NCBI GenBank assembly: GCA_947504115.1
Contig: CANNGH010000003.1
Span: forward strand, 124,001-188,000
Direction of reading: 5' to 3'
DNA: 64,000 nt
DNA from: an uncultured Sedimentitalea sp.
Lineage (GTDB): Bacteria; Pseudomonadota; Alphaproteobacteria; Rhodobacterales; Rhodobacteraceae
Numbering within the stretch: the first letter of the stretch is position 1; every line of letters begins with the position of its first letter. Made by a program: the position numbers and the translations under genes. The notes below the pieces were generated by a model that had not been told where the DNA came from, made no database searches, and was given only the letters and a program-made list of their open reading frames with translations. This document shows, piece by piece, positions 9,547 through 20,744 of the stretch.

Positions 9547-12500
9547 ATGCCGAAGAGAACCGACATTTCGTCGATCATGATCATCGGAGCGGGGCCTATC
9601 GTCATCGGACAGGCCTGCGAATTCGACTATTCCGGGGCACAGGCCTGCAAGGCGCTGCGCGAAGAAGGGTACCGGGTGATCCTGGTAAACTCTAACCCGG
9701 CGACGATCATGACCGATCCGGAACTGGCCGACGCCACCTATATCGAGCCCATCACCCCCGAGATCGTCGCCAAGATCATCGAGAAAGAGCGCCCCGACGC
9801 GCTTTTGCCCACGATGGGCGGGCAGACCGGCCTGAATACGGCGCTAGCCCTTGAAGACATGGGCGTGCTGGCAAAATACGGCGTCGAGATGATCGGCGCC
9901 AAGCGCGAAGCCATCGAGATGGCCGAAGACCGCAAGCTGTTCCGCGAGGCGATGGATCGTCTCGGCATCGAGAACCCCAAGGCCACCATCGTCACCGCCC
10001 CCAAGGGTGCCAGCGGAAAGAAGGATCTCGCCGCCGGCGTCGCGCTGGCGCTGGCCGCGCTGGAAGATATCGGGTTGCCCGCGATCATCCGCCCGGCCTT
10101 CACGCTTGGCGGGACGGGCGGCGGCGTCGCCTATAATCGCGACGATTACGAACATTTCTGCCGCTCCGGCATGGATGCCAGCCCGATGGGTCAGATCCTG
10201 ATCGACGAATCGCTGCTGGGCTGGAAGGAATACGAGATGGAGGTGGTGCGCGACACCGCCGACAATGCCATCATCGTCTGTTCCATCGAGAACGTCGATC
10301 CGATGGGCGTGCATACCGGCGACTCGATCACCGTGGCCCCGGCCCTGACGCTGACCGACAAGGAATACCAGATCATGCGCAACGGCTCTATCGCCGTGCT
10401 GCGCGAGATCGGCGTGGAAACCGGCGGCTCGAACGTGCAATGGGCGGTGAACCCGGCAGACGGGCGCATGGTGGTGATCGAGATGAACCCGCGCGTGTCC
10501 CGCTCCTCGGCGCTGGCCTCCAAGGCGACGGGGTTTCCGATCGCCAAGATCGCGGCGAAACTTGCCGTGGGTTATACGCTGGACGAGTTGGACAACGACA
10601 TCACCAAGGTCACGCCCGCCAGTTTCGAGCCGACCATCGACTATATCGTCACCAAGATCCCGAAATTCGCATTCGAGAAATTCCCCGGCGCGACCGCTGA
10701 ACTAAGCACCGCGATGAAATCCGTGGGCGAGGCGATGGCGATCGGCCGCACCATCCACGAATCGCTGCAAAAGGCGCTGGCGTCGATGGAATCCGGTCTT
10801 ACCGGATTTGACGAGGTGGACATTCCCGGCGCGCCCGACCGTGCCGCCATCGTCAAGGCGATTGCCGCCCAGACCCCCGACCGGATGCGCACCATCGCGC
10901 AGGCCATGCGCCACGGGTTGAGCGATGATGAAATCCACGCCGTCACCATGTTCGACCCGTGGTTCCTCTCGCGTATCCGCGAGATCGTCGAGGCCGAGGA
11001 AACAATCCGCGCCAACGGGTTGCCACAGGACGAACACGGCATGCGCGCGCTCAAGATGATGGGGTTCACCGACGCGCGACTGGCCAACCTGACCGGCCAG
11101 AGCGAACACGACATTCGCCGCGCGCGGCAGGCACTGGGCGTCGTCGCCGTGTTCAAACGCATCGACACCTGCGCCGCCGAATTCGAGGCGCAGACGCCCT
11201 ATATGTATTCCACCTACGAGGCGCCGATGATGGGCGACGTGGAATGCGAATCGCGCCCCACCGACCGCAAGAAGGTGGTGATCCTGGGCGGCGGACCGAA
11301 CCGGATCGGCCAGGGCATCGAGTTCGACTATTGCTGCTGTCACGCCTGTTTCGCGCTGACCGAAGCCGGTTACGAAACCATCATGGTCAACTGCAACCCC
11401 GAGACCGTCAGCACCGATTACGACACCTCGGACCGGCTGTATTTCGAGCCGCTGACCTTTGAGCATGTCATGGAAATCCTGCGCGTCGAGCAGGAAAACG
11501 GCACCCTGCATGGTGTGATCGTACAATATGGCGGCCAGACGCCGCTGAAGCTGGCCAATTCCCTGGCGGAAGAGGGCATTCCGATCCTCGGCACCACGCC
11601 GGATATGATCGACCTGGCCGAAGATCGCGAGCGGTTCCAGCAGCTTGTGCAGAGACTGGGGCTGAAGCAACCGCGCAACGGCATCGCCTCGACCGATCAG
11701 CAGGCGTTCGAGATCGCCAAGACGCTGGGCTTTCCGCTGGTGATCCGCCCCTCCTATGTTCTGGGCGGTCGCGCGATGGAGATCGTGCGCGATCAGGCGC
11801 ATCTGGAACGGTATATCGACGAGGCCGTGGTGGTTTCCGGCGACAGTCCGGTATTGCTGGACAGTTATCTTTCCGGCGCGGTCGAGCTGGATGTCGACGC
11901 GATCTGCGACGGCACGGATGTGCATGTCGCCGGCATCATGCAGCATATCGAAGAGGCCGGCGTGCATTCCGGCGACAGCGCCTGTTCGCTGCCGCCGCAT
12001 TCGCTGGACAGCGCCATCATCGACGAGGTCAAGGAACAGACCCGCGCCCTTGCCAAGGCGCTGAACGTGGTCGGGCTGATGAACATCCAGTTCGCGATCA
12101 AGGATGGCGAGATCTACCTGATCGAGGTCAACCCCCGCGCCAGCCGCACAGTGCCGTTCGTCGCCAAGGCCACCGACAGCGCGATTGCGGCAATTGCCGC
12201 GCGGGTGATGGCGGGCGAGAAACTGTCCGACTTCCCGCAGCGCCCGCCTTATGAGGTGACGACCGATTACGACTCCCCTCTGCCGCTGGCCGATCCGATG
12301 ACGCTGGCCGATCCGAACGTGCCGTGGTTCTCGGTCAAGGAGGCGGTGCTGCCCTTTGCCCGTTTCCCCGGCGTCGATACCATTCTCGGCCCTGAAATGC
12401 GCTCGACCGGCGAGGTGATGGGCTGGGACCGCGATTTCCCGCGCGCCTTCCTCAAGGCGCAGATGGGCGCGGGCATGGCGCTGCCGTCGCAGGGGCGGGC

Positions 12501-12879
12501 CTTCATCTCGATCAAGGATGCCGACAAGACGCCGATGATGATCGAGGCGGCGACGATCCTGACCGATCTCGGCTTTGACCTGATCGCCACACGCGGAACG
12601 CAAGGCTGGCTGGCCGAAAACGGCATCGCCTGCACGATCGTCAACAAGGTTTACGAGGGGCGGCCCGACATCGTGGACATGCTCAAGGACGGTGCGATCC
12701 AACTGGTGATGAACTCGACCGAGGGCGCGCAGGCGGTCGAGGATTCGCGCGGCATCCGCTCGGTCGCGCTCTATGACAAGATCCCGTATTTCACCACCGC
12801 CGCCGGCAGCCACGCCGCCGCACTTGCGATAAAGGCGCAGGCCGAGGGCGACGTGGGCGTTAAGCCGCTGCAGGGATAG
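9547..12879 (+). CDS. carB: carbamoyl-phosphate synthase large subunit
   Basis: [57 protein letters not shown]..., duplicated ATP-grasp halves. Confidence 0.97.
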   Translation: MPKRTDISSIMIIGAGPIVIGQACEFDYSGAQACKALREEGYRVILVNSNPATIMTDPELADATYIEPITPEIVAKIIEKERPDALLPTMGGQTGLNTALALEDMGVLAKYGVEMIGAKREAIEMAEDRKLFREAMDRLGIENPKATIVTAPKGASGKKDLAAGVALALAALEDIGLPAIIRPAFTLGGTGGGVAYNRDDYEHFCRSGMDASPMGQILIDESLLGWKEYEMEVVRDTADNAIIVCSIENVDPMGVHTGDSITVAPALTLTDKEYQIMRNGSIAVLREIGVETGGSNVQWAVNPADGRMVVIEMNPRVSRSSALASKATGFPIAKIAAKLAVGYTLDELDNDITKVTPASFEPTIDYIVTKIPKFAFEKFPGATAELSTAMKSVGEAMAIGRTIHESLQKALASMESGLTGFDEVDIPGAPDRAAIVKAIAAQTPDRMRTIAQAMRHGLSDDEIHAVTMFDPWFLSRIREIVEAEETIRANGLPQDEHGMRALKMMGFTDARLANLTGQSEHDIRRARQALGVVAVFKRIDTCAAEFEAQTPYMYSTYEAPMMGDVECESRPTDRKKVVILGGGPNRIGQGIEFDYCCCHACFALTEAGYETIMVNCNPETVSTDYDTSDRLYFEPLTFEHVMEILRVEQENGTLHGVIVQYGGQTPLKLANSLAEEGIPILGTTPDMIDLAEDRERFQQLVQRLGLKQPRNGIASTDQQAFEIAKTLGFPLVIRPSYVLGGRAMEIVRDQAHLERYIDEAVVVSGDSPVLLDSYLSGAVELDVDAICDGTDVHVAGIMQHIEEAGVHSGDSACSLPPHSLDSAIIDEVKEQTRALAKALNVVGLMNIQFAIKDGEIYLIEVNPRASRTVPFVAKATDSAIAAIAARVMAGEKLSDFPQRPPYEVTTDYDSPLPLADPMTLADPNVPWFSVKEAVLPFARFPGVDTILGPEMRSTGEVMGWDRDFPRAFLKAQMGAGMALPSQGRAFISIKDADKTPMMIEAATILTDLGFDLIATRGTQGWLAENGIACTIVNKVYEGRPDIVDMLKDGAIQLVMNSTEGAQAVEDSRGIRSVALYDKIPYFTTAAGSHAAALAIKAQAEGDVGVKPLQG

Positions 12880-12902
12880 GGCGGAGGCGCAACGCCTCCG
12901 CC
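12880..12902. terminator. 10-bp perfect hairpin between convergent carB and 2-hydroxyacid dehydrogenase
   Basis: GGCGGAGGCG-CAA-CGCCTCCGCC located between convergent stop codons. Confidence 0.55.
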
Positions 12903-12909
12903 AATCGCG

Positions 12910-13866
12910 TCAGTTCACCGGGTTGGGCAGATCGCGGCCGGCGACGAAAGCGGACACATTGTCCAGCGCCATCTGGCCCATGTCGGTGCGCACGTCCAGC
13001 GCGGCGGTGCCCAGATGCGGCAGCAGCGTCGCGTTATCGAGCGCGATCAGTGCCTCGGGCACCTTGGGCTCGAACTCATAGACATCCAGCCCGGCCCCGC
13101 CGATCTTTCCGCCTTCCAGCGCGGCGATCAGCGCGGATTCGTCCACGATATCACCTCGCGCGATGTTGATCAGATGTGCATGCGGCTGCATCGCCTCGAA
13201 CACATCCGCACCGATCAGATGCCGGGTATCGGCCCCGCCCGGCACCGAAATCACGAGGAAATCCACGGCACCTGCCAATTCGGCGAGCGAGCTATCCAGT
13301 TCCGCCGGGAAATCCAGATCCTTCGGGCTGCGGCTGAAATAGCGCACGTCCATCCCGAACCCGAAATGGCAACGCCGCGCGATGGCCTGTCCGATCCGCC
13401 CCATGCCGACGATGCCGACCGTGCGCTCGGTCGCGTGCATGCCCAGCATCTGCGTCGGGTGCCAGCCCTGCCAGCCACCCGAGCGCACCAGCCGCTCGCC
13501 CTCGGCGGCGCGGCGCGCGCTCATCAGGATCAGCGTCATGGCGATGTCGGCGGTGGCATCGGTCACCGCGCCCGGCGTGTTGGTCACGCGGATTCCGGCA
13601 TCGCCGGCGGCCTTGACATCGATATGGTTGTAACCGACCCCGAAATTCGCCAGCAGCCGGCACCGCGGCTCCGGCACATCCGCGAACACGCCGGCATCGA
13701 AGATATCGCCCAGCGTGGGCAGCACCACGTCGTAATCCCGCAACGCCGCACGCATTTCGTCACCGCTCAGCGGTGTGGTTTCCTCGCGCAGCACCACTTC
13801 ATCAAATTCGCGACGTGCGCGGTCAGCGACCGCATCCGGCATCGGCCGTGTTACAAACAAACGCAT
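12910..13866 (-). CDS. D-isomer specific 2-hydroxyacid dehydrogenase (glyoxylate/hydroxypyruvate reductase-like)
   Basis: TNTPGAVTDATADIAMTLILMSARR...GIVGMGRIGQAIARR...INIARGDIVDESALIAALEGGKIGGAGLDVYEFEP. Confidence 0.9.
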   Translation of the reverse strand: MRLFVTRPMPDAVADRARREFDEVVLREETTPLSGDEMRAALRDYDVVLPTLGDIFDAGVFADVPEPRCRLLANFGVGYNHIDVKAAGDAGIRVTNTPGAVTDATADIAMTLILMSARRAAEGERLVRSGGWQGWHPTQMLGMHATERTVGIVGMGRIGQAIARRCHFGFGMDVRYFSRSPKDLDFPAELDSSLAELAGAVDFLVISVPGGADTRHLIGADVFEAMQPHAHLINIARGDIVDESALIAALEGGKIGGAGLDVYEFEPKVPEALIALDNATLLPHLGTAALDVRTDMGQMALDNVSAFVAGRDLPNPVN

Positions 13867-14204
13867 CAGTGCATCCTCCCGCCGTTCGGCACAGTGTCAT
13901 CCGGGCCGACCAACACGATCTCGCCCGATTCATCGGGCAGACCTAGCACAAGCACCTCGGATTGAAACGGTCCGATCTGACGCGGCGGAAAGTTGACGAC
14001 CGCAAGCACCTGTTTGCCAATCAGCTCCTCGGGCCGATAATGGGTTGTGATCTGCGCCGACGACTTGCGCTCGCCGATCCCGTCACCGAAATCGATCCAC
14101 AGCTTGAGCGCGGGCTTGCGCGCTTCGGGGAAGGGCTCGGCGCGGGTGACCTCTCCGACCCGGACATCGACTTTCAGAAAATCATCGAACGAAATATTAC
14201 TCAC
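13866..14204 (-). CDS. tRNA-binding protein, CsaA-like
   Basis: MSNISFDDFLKVDVRVGEVTRAEPFPEARKPALKLWIDFG...QITTHYRPEELIGKQVLAVVNFPPRQIG. Confidence 0.88.
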   Translation of the reverse strand: MSNISFDDFLKVDVRVGEVTRAEPFPEARKPALKLWIDFGDGIGERKSSAQITTHYRPEELIGKQVLAVVNFPPRQIGPFQSEVLVLGLPDESGEIVLVGPDDTVPNGGRMH

Positions 14205-15012
14205 CGGACAATTCCTTGCTTCTCCTTGCTGCGGCAGCCACCGCCCGATCCAACAACGGCGGAAATCCGCTGTCAGGGTCCGTCAGAACCTCCAGCGCGG
14301 CCTGTGTCGTGCCATTGGGGCTGGTGACGTTGACGCGCAGTTGCGCCGGATCCTCGTCCGCCGCCTCGGCCAGCGCGCCGGCACCGGCCACCGTCGCCTT
14401 GGCCAGCCGCATCGCCAGATCGTCCGACAACCCCTGCGCCTGCCCCGCCGCCGCCAGCGTCTCGATCAGGTGGAACACATAGGCCGGCCCCGAGCCGCTG
14501 ACCCCCGTGACGGCATCCATCTGCCCCTCGCTCTCCAGCCGTACCACCTGCCCGACCGCGGACAGCAGGCTTTCGGCCAGCGCCAGGTCATCCTCGCCCG
14601 CCCGCGCGTTGCCGATGATCGCGGTGATCCCGCGCCCGACGGCTGCGGGGGTGTTCGGCATGGCGCGGATGATCGGCGTTTTCTGGCCCAAAACCTTCTC
14701 AAAGGCAGCAATCGGCGTGCCGGCGGCGATCGAGATGAACAGGCGGCGTCCGCCACCGAACCCGGCAATCGCCGGCAATGCATCGTCCATCATCTGCGGT
14801 TTGACCGCGACAAGCACGATGGCCGGGTCGGCGGGCGGATCGGCGTTCAGATGTACCCCCTGCCCCTGCAGCCATTCCGACGGCGCCGGGTCGATCACCC
14901 AGACCGAACCGGCGGGCAATCCACGCTCCAGCCACCCCGCCAGCATGGCCGAACCCATCTTGCCACACCCCAGCAACACCAGCCCACGCTGCGCTATCGT
15001 ATCCATGTCCAT
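14197..15012 (-). CDS. proC: pyrroline-5-carboxylate reductase
   Basis: LLGCGKMGSAMLAGWLERG...VLVAVKPQMMDDALP...RAMPNTPAAVGRGITA...VTGVSGSGPAYVFHLIE. Confidence 0.93.
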   Translation of the reverse strand: MDMDTIAQRGLVLLGCGKMGSAMLAGWLERGLPAGSVWVIDPAPSEWLQGQGVHLNADPPADPAIVLVAVKPQMMDDALPAIAGFGGGRRLFISIAAGTPIAAFEKVLGQKTPIIRAMPNTPAAVGRGITAIIGNARAGEDDLALAESLLSAVGQVVRLESEGQMDAVTGVSGSGPAYVFHLIETLAAAGQAQGLSDDLAMRLAKATVAGAGALAEAADEDPAQLRVNVTSPNGTTQAALEVLTDPDSGFPPLLDRAVAAAARRSKELSGE

Positions 15013-15044
15013 GAGACAATCTCCGCCCGCTCCCTCACCAAGGG

Positions 15045-15545
15045 TTACGCGCGCCCGTAAGCCTCGGCAATGGCGACCTGCATCGCCTGCTTGGGCGTGC
15101 GGTCGCCCCAGACCAGCAGCTGGATCGCGGGATAATACCTCTCAGCGTTCTGTACCGCCGAGTGGATCATCGCGTCGAGCTGCTCGGCGCTGGCGACTTG
15201 CCCGCCGCTCAGCATCAGACCATAACGATAGACCATCAGTTTTTCCGCCGCCCAATAGGTGAAGGCGCCCGCCCAACACTGGTCGTTCATCGCGTTCAGC
15301 AATTCATACAGTCCGCTCAGACGGTCCTCGGGGGGCTCCATCTCGAACGTGCAGATTAGACGCAAGGTCTCATCGGGACCAGAGGAATCCAGCGTGATCG
15401 AATAGGTGCGCCACTGCCCCTCGACCGCCATGGCGATCTGATCGTCTCCCAGACGCTCGAAATCCCAATTGTGATACGTCGCAATATGCTCGACGATGTC
15501 GATCGGGTGAATATCGGATTCCAGAAACTGCTCGGAAAGGGCCAT
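15045..15545 (-). CDS. YbjN domain-containing protein
   Basis: MALSEQFLESDIHPIDIVEHIATYHNWDFERLGDDQIAMAVEGQWRTYSITLD...GAFTYWAAEKLMVYRYGLML. Confidence 0.85.
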   Translation of the reverse strand: MALSEQFLESDIHPIDIVEHIATYHNWDFERLGDDQIAMAVEGQWRTYSITLDSSGPDETLRLICTFEMEPPEDRLSGLYELLNAMNDQCWAGAFTYWAAEKLMVYRYGLMLSGGQVASAEQLDAMIHSAVQNAERYYPAIQLLVWGDRTPKQAMQVAIAEAYGRA

Positions 15546-15784
15546 GATGCCACCTCTCTGCTCACCAAGGCGGGGCGGATACCACCCCAATTCTTGGGTG
15601 CCTGCGCTACCGGGCGGGGCGAACCCCCGATCCCATACAACATATGGTGCGGTGTGGCGGTCGCTCTGACAACCTTTAATTTAGAGATAATGACAATAAG
15701 TTGTGGACAGAATCGCGCAGCGGCCCAGATATCGCGATTCAAACTGCTTCTTTCTGGTCTTAAATACCCAATTCGTCGGCCGAC

Positions 15785-15815
15785 AAAAAAACGCCGCACC
15801 GTCATGGTGCGACGC
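15785..15815 (-). terminator. rho-independent terminator downstream of ubiK (minus strand)
   Basis: Minus-strand hairpin GGCGTCGCACC-ATGAC-GGTGCGGCGT followed by TTTTTT. Confidence 0.7.
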
Positions 15816-15847
15816 CGTTTGCAAATCGCGGATGAAAAGCGCCCGGA

Positions 15848-16090
15848 TCAGTCCTTGGCTTCCAGCGCGTCCAGCCGTGCCGCCAGCGCCGCGTTCTCCT
15901 CGCGGGCCTTCTGGGCCATGGTGCGCACGGCGTCGAACTCTTCGCGCGTGACCAGATCGCGGTCGGCCAGCCAGCGGTCGATCATCGATTTCATCGCCGT
16001 CTCCGCCTCTTCCCGTGCGCCCTGGGCGACGCCCATGGCGTTGGTCATCAGTTGCGAAATGTCATCGAACATCTTGTTGCGGGTCTGCAT
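15848..16090 (-). CDS. ubiK: accessory factor UbiK family protein (BMFP domain)
   Basis: MFDDISQLMTNAMGVAQGAREEAETAMKSMIDRWLADRDLVTREEFDAVRTMAQKAREENAALAARLDALE. Confidence 0.82.
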   Translation of the reverse strand: MQTRNKMFDDISQLMTNAMGVAQGAREEAETAMKSMIDRWLADRDLVTREEFDAVRTMAQKAREENAALAARLDALEAKD

Positions 16091-16184
16091 GTCTGTCCTC
16101 CTGTGGCGTCGCGCTTTATATGGGCGGTCAACCGCTCCGGGACAAGGTTGACTTTATCCCCCGACCAACGGCATTCAGCCGCCC

Positions 16185-17072
16185 ATGCGCGCATCTCTTC
16201 CCTTTCCCGACATCTCGCCCGAAATCCTGTCGTTCACCATCGGCGGGATGGAGTTCGCCCTGCGCTGGTATGCCCTGGCCTATATCGTCGGCATCGTCAT
16301 CGCCTGGCGCATGGCGGTTGCGGCGCTCAGACGTCCGGTGCTCTGGCCCACCGACCTGGCCCCGATGCGCCCGGCTCAGGTCGAGGACCTGCTGACCTGG
16401 ATCATCCTCGGCGTGATCCTCGGCGGGCGCCTCGGTTTCGTGCTGTTCTATCAGCCGGGTTACTACCTGCAGAACCCGGTCGATATCCTCAAGGTCTGGC
16501 AAGGCGGCATGTCGTTTCACGGCGGCCTGATCGGGGTCGTCGTCGCCGGCTGGCTGTTCGCGCTCAGCCGTGGCGCGCCGCTGCTGTCGCTGGCCGACCT
16601 GATCGCCCATACCGCGCCGCCGGGTCTGCTGCTGGGGCGGTTGGCCAACTTCATCAACGCCGAGCTTTGGGGCCGGCCCACCGATCTGCCCTGGGGCGTG
16701 GTCTTTCCCGGTGACGCCGCGCAGCATTGCCCCGGAATCGTCGGGCTGTGCGCGCGCCATCCCTCGCAACTCTACGAGGCCGCGCTCGAAGGATTGATCC
16801 TCGGCGCGGTGATCCTCTGGCTGGTCTATCGGCGCGGCGCGTTCAAGGCGCCCGGGCTGATCACCGGAACCTTCCTGTCAGGCTATGGGCTGGCACGTTT
16901 TGCCATCGAGTTCGTCCGCCAGCCCGATGCGCAATTCGTCACGCCGGACAATCCGCTGGGGTTGGCGTGGCATGTCGGCGGTTACGGGCTGACCATGGGC
17001 CAGCTGCTGTCGCTGCCGATGATCCTGCTGGGCCTGTGGCTGATCGCACGGGCGCGGCGCACCACGCCATGA
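16185..17072 (+). CDS. lgt: prolipoprotein diacylglyceryl transferase
   Basis: [38 protein letters not shown]...[19 protein letters not shown]...RHPSQLYEA. Confidence 0.96.
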   Translation: MRASLPFPDISPEILSFTIGGMEFALRWYALAYIVGIVIAWRMAVAALRRPVLWPTDLAPMRPAQVEDLLTWIILGVILGGRLGFVLFYQPGYYLQNPVDILKVWQGGMSFHGGLIGVVVAGWLFALSRGAPLLSLADLIAHTAPPGLLLGRLANFINAELWGRPTDLPWGVVFPGDAAQHCPGIVGLCARHPSQLYEAALEGLILGAVILWLVYRRGAFKAPGLITGTFLSGYGLARFAIEFVRQPDAQFVTPDNPLGLAWHVGGYGLTMGQLLSLPMILLGLWLIARARRTTP

Positions 17073-18136
17073 CGCTGTTCGACCTGATCGCCGCCCGCAT
17101 CCGTCAGGACGGGCCGATCAGCATGGCCGATTACATGGCCGATTGCCTGCTGCACCCGACGCTGGGCTACTACACCACCCGCGACCCGCTGGGCGCGGCG
17201 GGCGATTTCACCACCGCCCCGGAAATCAGCCAGATGTTCGGCGAACTGATCGGCCTGTCGCTGGCGCAGGCCTGGCTGGATCAGGGCAGGCCCGCGCCGT
17301 TCACGCTGGCCGAGCTTGGACCGGGACGCGGCACCCTGATGGCCGATCTGCTGCGCGCCACCGGCGCCGTGCCCGGCTTTCTCGAGGCTGCGCAGGTCAC
17401 GCTGGTCGAGGCGTCGCCGGTGCTGCGCGAAACGCAGGCGCGGAACCTCACCGGCCACGCGCCACGCTGGCTGGATAATGTCGACGCCCTGCCCGACGCA
17501 CCGCTGTTCCTGATCGCGAACGAGTTTTTCGACGCCATGCCGGTGCGCCAGTTCATCCGGCAGGATGACGGCTGGGCCGAGCGTCGAATCACCGTTGCCG
17601 ACGATGCGCTGTCCTTCGGGCTGACCGCGCCCGGGAAGCGCCCGGCGCTCGCGCATCGACTGGAAGACACCCGACAGGGCGACATGGTCGAGCTTTGCCC
17701 CGCCGCCGCGCCCATCACCACCGCCATCGCCACGCGGATCGCCACGCATGGCGGCGCGGCGCTGATCGTGGATTACGGCGACTGGCGCTCGCTGGGCGAC
17801 ACGGTTCAGGCGCTGCGCGATCATCGCCCGGTAGATGTGCTGAAATGTCCCGGTCAGGCCGATCTGACCGCCCATGTCGATTTCGAACCCCTTGCGCAGG
17901 CAGCGCACGATGCCGGCTGTCATGCCTCCAAACTCACGCCGCAAGGCGTGTTTCTGGAACGCCTCGGCATCACCGCACGGGCGCAGGCGCTGGCGCGGGA
18001 CATGCGCGGCGCGGCGCTTGACGATCTGGTCGCGGCACATCGGCGGTTGACGCACCCCGCGGAAATGGGAAACCTGTTCAAGACGCTGGGGCTGTTCCCG
18101 GCACAGGCGCCACCGCCGCCGGGACTGGAGCGATGA
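17069..18136 (+). CDS. class I SAM-dependent methyltransferase (MidA/NDUFAF7 family)
   Basis: [45 protein letters not shown]...[14 protein letters not shown]; 4-nt overlap with lgt. Confidence 0.9.
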   Translation: MTLFDLIAARIRQDGPISMADYMADCLLHPTLGYYTTRDPLGAAGDFTTAPEISQMFGELIGLSLAQAWLDQGRPAPFTLAELGPGRGTLMADLLRATGAVPGFLEAAQVTLVEASPVLRETQARNLTGHAPRWLDNVDALPDAPLFLIANEFFDAMPVRQFIRQDDGWAERRITVADDALSFGLTAPGKRPALAHRLEDTRQGDMVELCPAAAPITTAIATRIATHGGAALIVDYGDWRSLGDTVQALRDHRPVDVLKCPGQADLTAHVDFEPLAQAAHDAGCHASKLTPQGVFLERLGITARAQALARDMRGAALDDLVAAHRRLTHPAEMGNLFKTLGLFPAQAPPPPGLER

Positions 18137-18888
18137 CACTGGAAATTCTGACATCCGAACATCTGCGCGATCTGCGGCACGGCTTTTTCACCCGGCGCGG
18201 CGGTGCCTCGTCGGGCGTCTTTGCCGGGCTGAATTGCGGCAGCGGGTCGTCGGATCAGCGGGACACGGTCCAGATCAACCGCCAGCGCGTCGCCGATGCG
18301 ATGCAGGTCGCGCCCGAGGCCCTGATCGGCGTCCATCAGGTTCATTCCGCCGATGTTGTGACCGTCACCGCGCCGCTGCCCGACCGGCCGCGCGCCGATG
18401 CGATGGTGACCGCGACTCCGGGTCTGGCGCTGACGGTGCTGACGGCGGATTGCCAGCCGGTGCTGTTTGCCGACCATGCCGCGCAAGTGATCGGCGCCGC
18501 CCATGCCGGCTGGCGGGGCGCCCTTGACGGTGTGCTCGAGGCGACGCTGGACGCGATGGAGGCACTGGGGGCGAATCGCGCCGATACCGTCGCCGTCATC
18601 GGTCCCACGATCAGCCAGCGCGCCTATGAGGTGGGTCCGGAATTTCTGGACGATTTCATGATCGAGGATCCCGGCAACGTGCGGTTTTTCGCCAATGGCA
18701 AAGAGGATCGGATGATGTTCGACCTGCCCGGCTATGGTCTGCACCGGCTGCGCCAGGCAGGGATCGGGCTGGCGGAATGGACGCGTCACTGCACCTATGA
18801 CGACCCCGCGCGGTTCTTTTCCTATCGCCGCGCCACCCACGCGAAAGAGGCCGATTACGGGCGGCTGATTTCGGCGATCCGGCTGTGA
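18133..18888 (+). CDS. pgeF: peptidoglycan editing factor PgeF / laccase-domain protein
   Basis: RHGFFTRRGGASSGVFAGLNCGSGSSD...HQVHSADVVTV...LTADCQPVLF...AAHAGWRGALDGV. Confidence 0.93.
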   Translation: MTLEILTSEHLRDLRHGFFTRRGGASSGVFAGLNCGSGSSDQRDTVQINRQRVADAMQVAPEALIGVHQVHSADVVTVTAPLPDRPRADAMVTATPGLALTVLTADCQPVLFADHAAQVIGAAHAGWRGALDGVLEATLDAMEALGANRADTVAVIGPTISQRAYEVGPEFLDDFMIEDPGNVRFFANGKEDRMMFDLPGYGLHRLRQAGIGLAEWTRHCTYDDPARFFSYRRATHAKEADYGRLISAIRL

Positions 18889-18895
18889 CGCGGGT

Positions 18896-19417
18896 TCAGG
18901 GCGTTTTCTGCAACCGCTTTTCCATCACTTCGAACGGCACGCCGGGATCTTCCTTGGCGGCCCGGATCACCAGCGACGTCTTGACGCTGGCGACATTGGG
19001 GGTGGTCAGCAGGTCTCCGGTCAGAAAGCTCTGAAAACTGCTGAGGTCGGGGGCGACACATTTCAAAATGAAATCCACCTCGCCGTTCAGCATGTGACAT
19101 TCACGCACCAGCGGCCAGTCGCGGCAGCGCGCCTCGAACGCGCTCAGCTCCGCCTCGGCCTGGCTGTCCAGCCCGACCATCACGAACACCTGCACCTCGA
19201 ATCCCAGTTCGCGCGCATTGACGCGGGCATGATAGCCGCCGATCAGTCCCGATTCCTCAAGCGCGCGCACCCGGCGCAGGCAGGGCGGCGCCGAGATTCC
19301 GACACGCCGCGCCAGTTCCACGTTCGTCATGCGCCCGTCCGCCTGCAATTCCGCGAGAATCTTGCGGTCGATCGGGTCCAATCGTGTCGCGACCATCAAT
19401 AACTCCAATATTTTCAT
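18896..19417 (-). CDS. Lrp/AsnC family transcriptional regulator
   Basis: LDPIDRKILAELQADGRMTNVELARRVGISAPPCLRRVRALEESGLIGGYHARVN; start assumed at MKILELLMVATRLD. Confidence 0.92.
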   Translation of the reverse strand: MKILELLMVATRLDPIDRKILAELQADGRMTNVELARRVGISAPPCLRRVRALEESGLIGGYHARVNARELGFEVQVFVMVGLDSQAEAELSAFEARCRDWPLVRECHMLNGEVDFILKCVAPDLSSFQSFLTGDLLTTPNVASVKTSLVIRAAKEDPGVPFEVMEKRLQKTP

Positions 19418-19599
19418 GTTTCTTATAGCAGCACCCCGGACGGCGCAATTATCTTCCGCCACGGCGCCGCCAACCGCCGTTTCGCTGCCGCCCACTGCCC
19501 CAGGGTGGCCCGCGCGCGCATCTTGTAAGCGCCCATCCCAAGGGTCTATATCGACGACAGGGCGCGGGGCGCCAGCACCTCAACATTCGGGAGTTTTCA

Positions 19600-20604
19600 A
19601 TGGCCGAGACACGACACACCAAGGTTCTGATTATTGGGTCCGGCCCCGCGGGCTATACGGCGGGCGTCTATGCCAGCCGGGCGCTGCTGAACCCCATTCT
19701 GGTGCAGGGGATCGAGCCGGGCGGACAGTTGACCACCACCACCGAGGTCGAGAACTGGCCCGGCGACACCGAGGTGCAAGGCCCCGACCTGATGGTGCGG
19801 ATGGAATCTCATGCAAGGGCCGTCGGTTGCGAAATCGTCGGCGACATCATCACCGATCTCGACCTCTCGCGCCGCCCCTTCACCGCCCAAGGCGACAGCG
19901 GCGCGACCTATAGCGCCGACGCCGTCATTCTGGCCACCGGCGCGCGCGCCAAATGGCTGGGCCTGCCGTCGGAAGAGAAATTCAAGGGTTTCGGCGTGTC
20001 CGCCTGCGCCACCTGCGACGGGTTCTTTTATCGCGGGCAGGAAATCGTCGTGATCGGCGGCGGCAACACCGCCGTGGAAGAGGCGCTGTTCCTGACCAAC
20101 TTCGCCTCCAAGGTGACGCTGATTCACCGCCGGGACGAGTTGCGCGCCGAAAAGATCCTGATCGAACGGCTGATGAAAAACCCCAAGATCGAACCGCTTT
20201 GGAACCATGTTCTCGAAGAGGTCGTCGGCACCGATGCCCCGCTGGGTGTGGAAGGCGTGCGCGCCAGACATGTCGACACCGGCAAGATCACCGAAATCCC
20301 CGCTAAGGGCGTGTTCATCGCCATCGGCCACGCTCCGGCCAGCGAATTGGTCAAGGACCAGTTGGAAACGCATATGGGCGGTTATGTGGTTGTGGAACCG
20401 GGCACCACGCGCACCAGCATTCCGGGCGTCTATGCGGCGGGGGATCTGACCGATCACGTCTATCGTCAGGCGGTCACCAGCGCGGGCATGGGTTGCATGG
20501 CGGCCCTGGATGCCGAAAAATTCTTGGCCGAACAGGGCGACGTGTCAGGCCGCGTCATGACCGAGCCGCTGGGCTATGGCGCCGAGGTCGAAGCCGACAC
20601 CTGA
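19600..20604 (+). CDS. trxB: thioredoxin-disulfide reductase
   Basis: [21 protein letters not shown]...[32 protein letters not shown]. Confidence 0.96.
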   Translation: MAETRHTKVLIIGSGPAGYTAGVYASRALLNPILVQGIEPGGQLTTTTEVENWPGDTEVQGPDLMVRMESHARAVGCEIVGDIITDLDLSRRPFTAQGDSGATYSADAVILATGARAKWLGLPSEEKFKGFGVSACATCDGFFYRGQEIVVIGGGNTAVEEALFLTNFASKVTLIHRRDELRAEKILIERLMKNPKIEPLWNHVLEEVVGTDAPLGVEGVRARHVDTGKITEIPAKGVFIAIGHAPASELVKDQLETHMGGYVVVEPGTTRTSIPGVYAAGDLTDHVYRQAVTSAGMGCMAALDAEKFLAEQGDVSGRVMTEPLGYGAEVEADT

Positions 20605-20744
20605 GGGCAAAAGCGCAACGCGGTATCGGCGAAACCCACCGGTTGCGCCGCTCGGCGCTGGACATCGGCTGCGCTGCGGGTCTATGCCGCGCGCAACGGG
20701 ATCGCCTGCGATCCGACCTTGCCACATCAATCGAAGAGTTTTCC

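Noticed and set aside
10702-12813. 703-aa minus-strand ORF opposite carB
   Set aside because: Translation is Arg/His/Gly-rich shadow of a highly conserved gene; a high-GC third-position artefact.
20493-20744. N-terminal extension of the Sat/APS kinase ORF
   Set aside because: Overlaps the trxB 3' end in another frame; MTMLSNLAPVPELYVS at 20745 is the natural Sat start.
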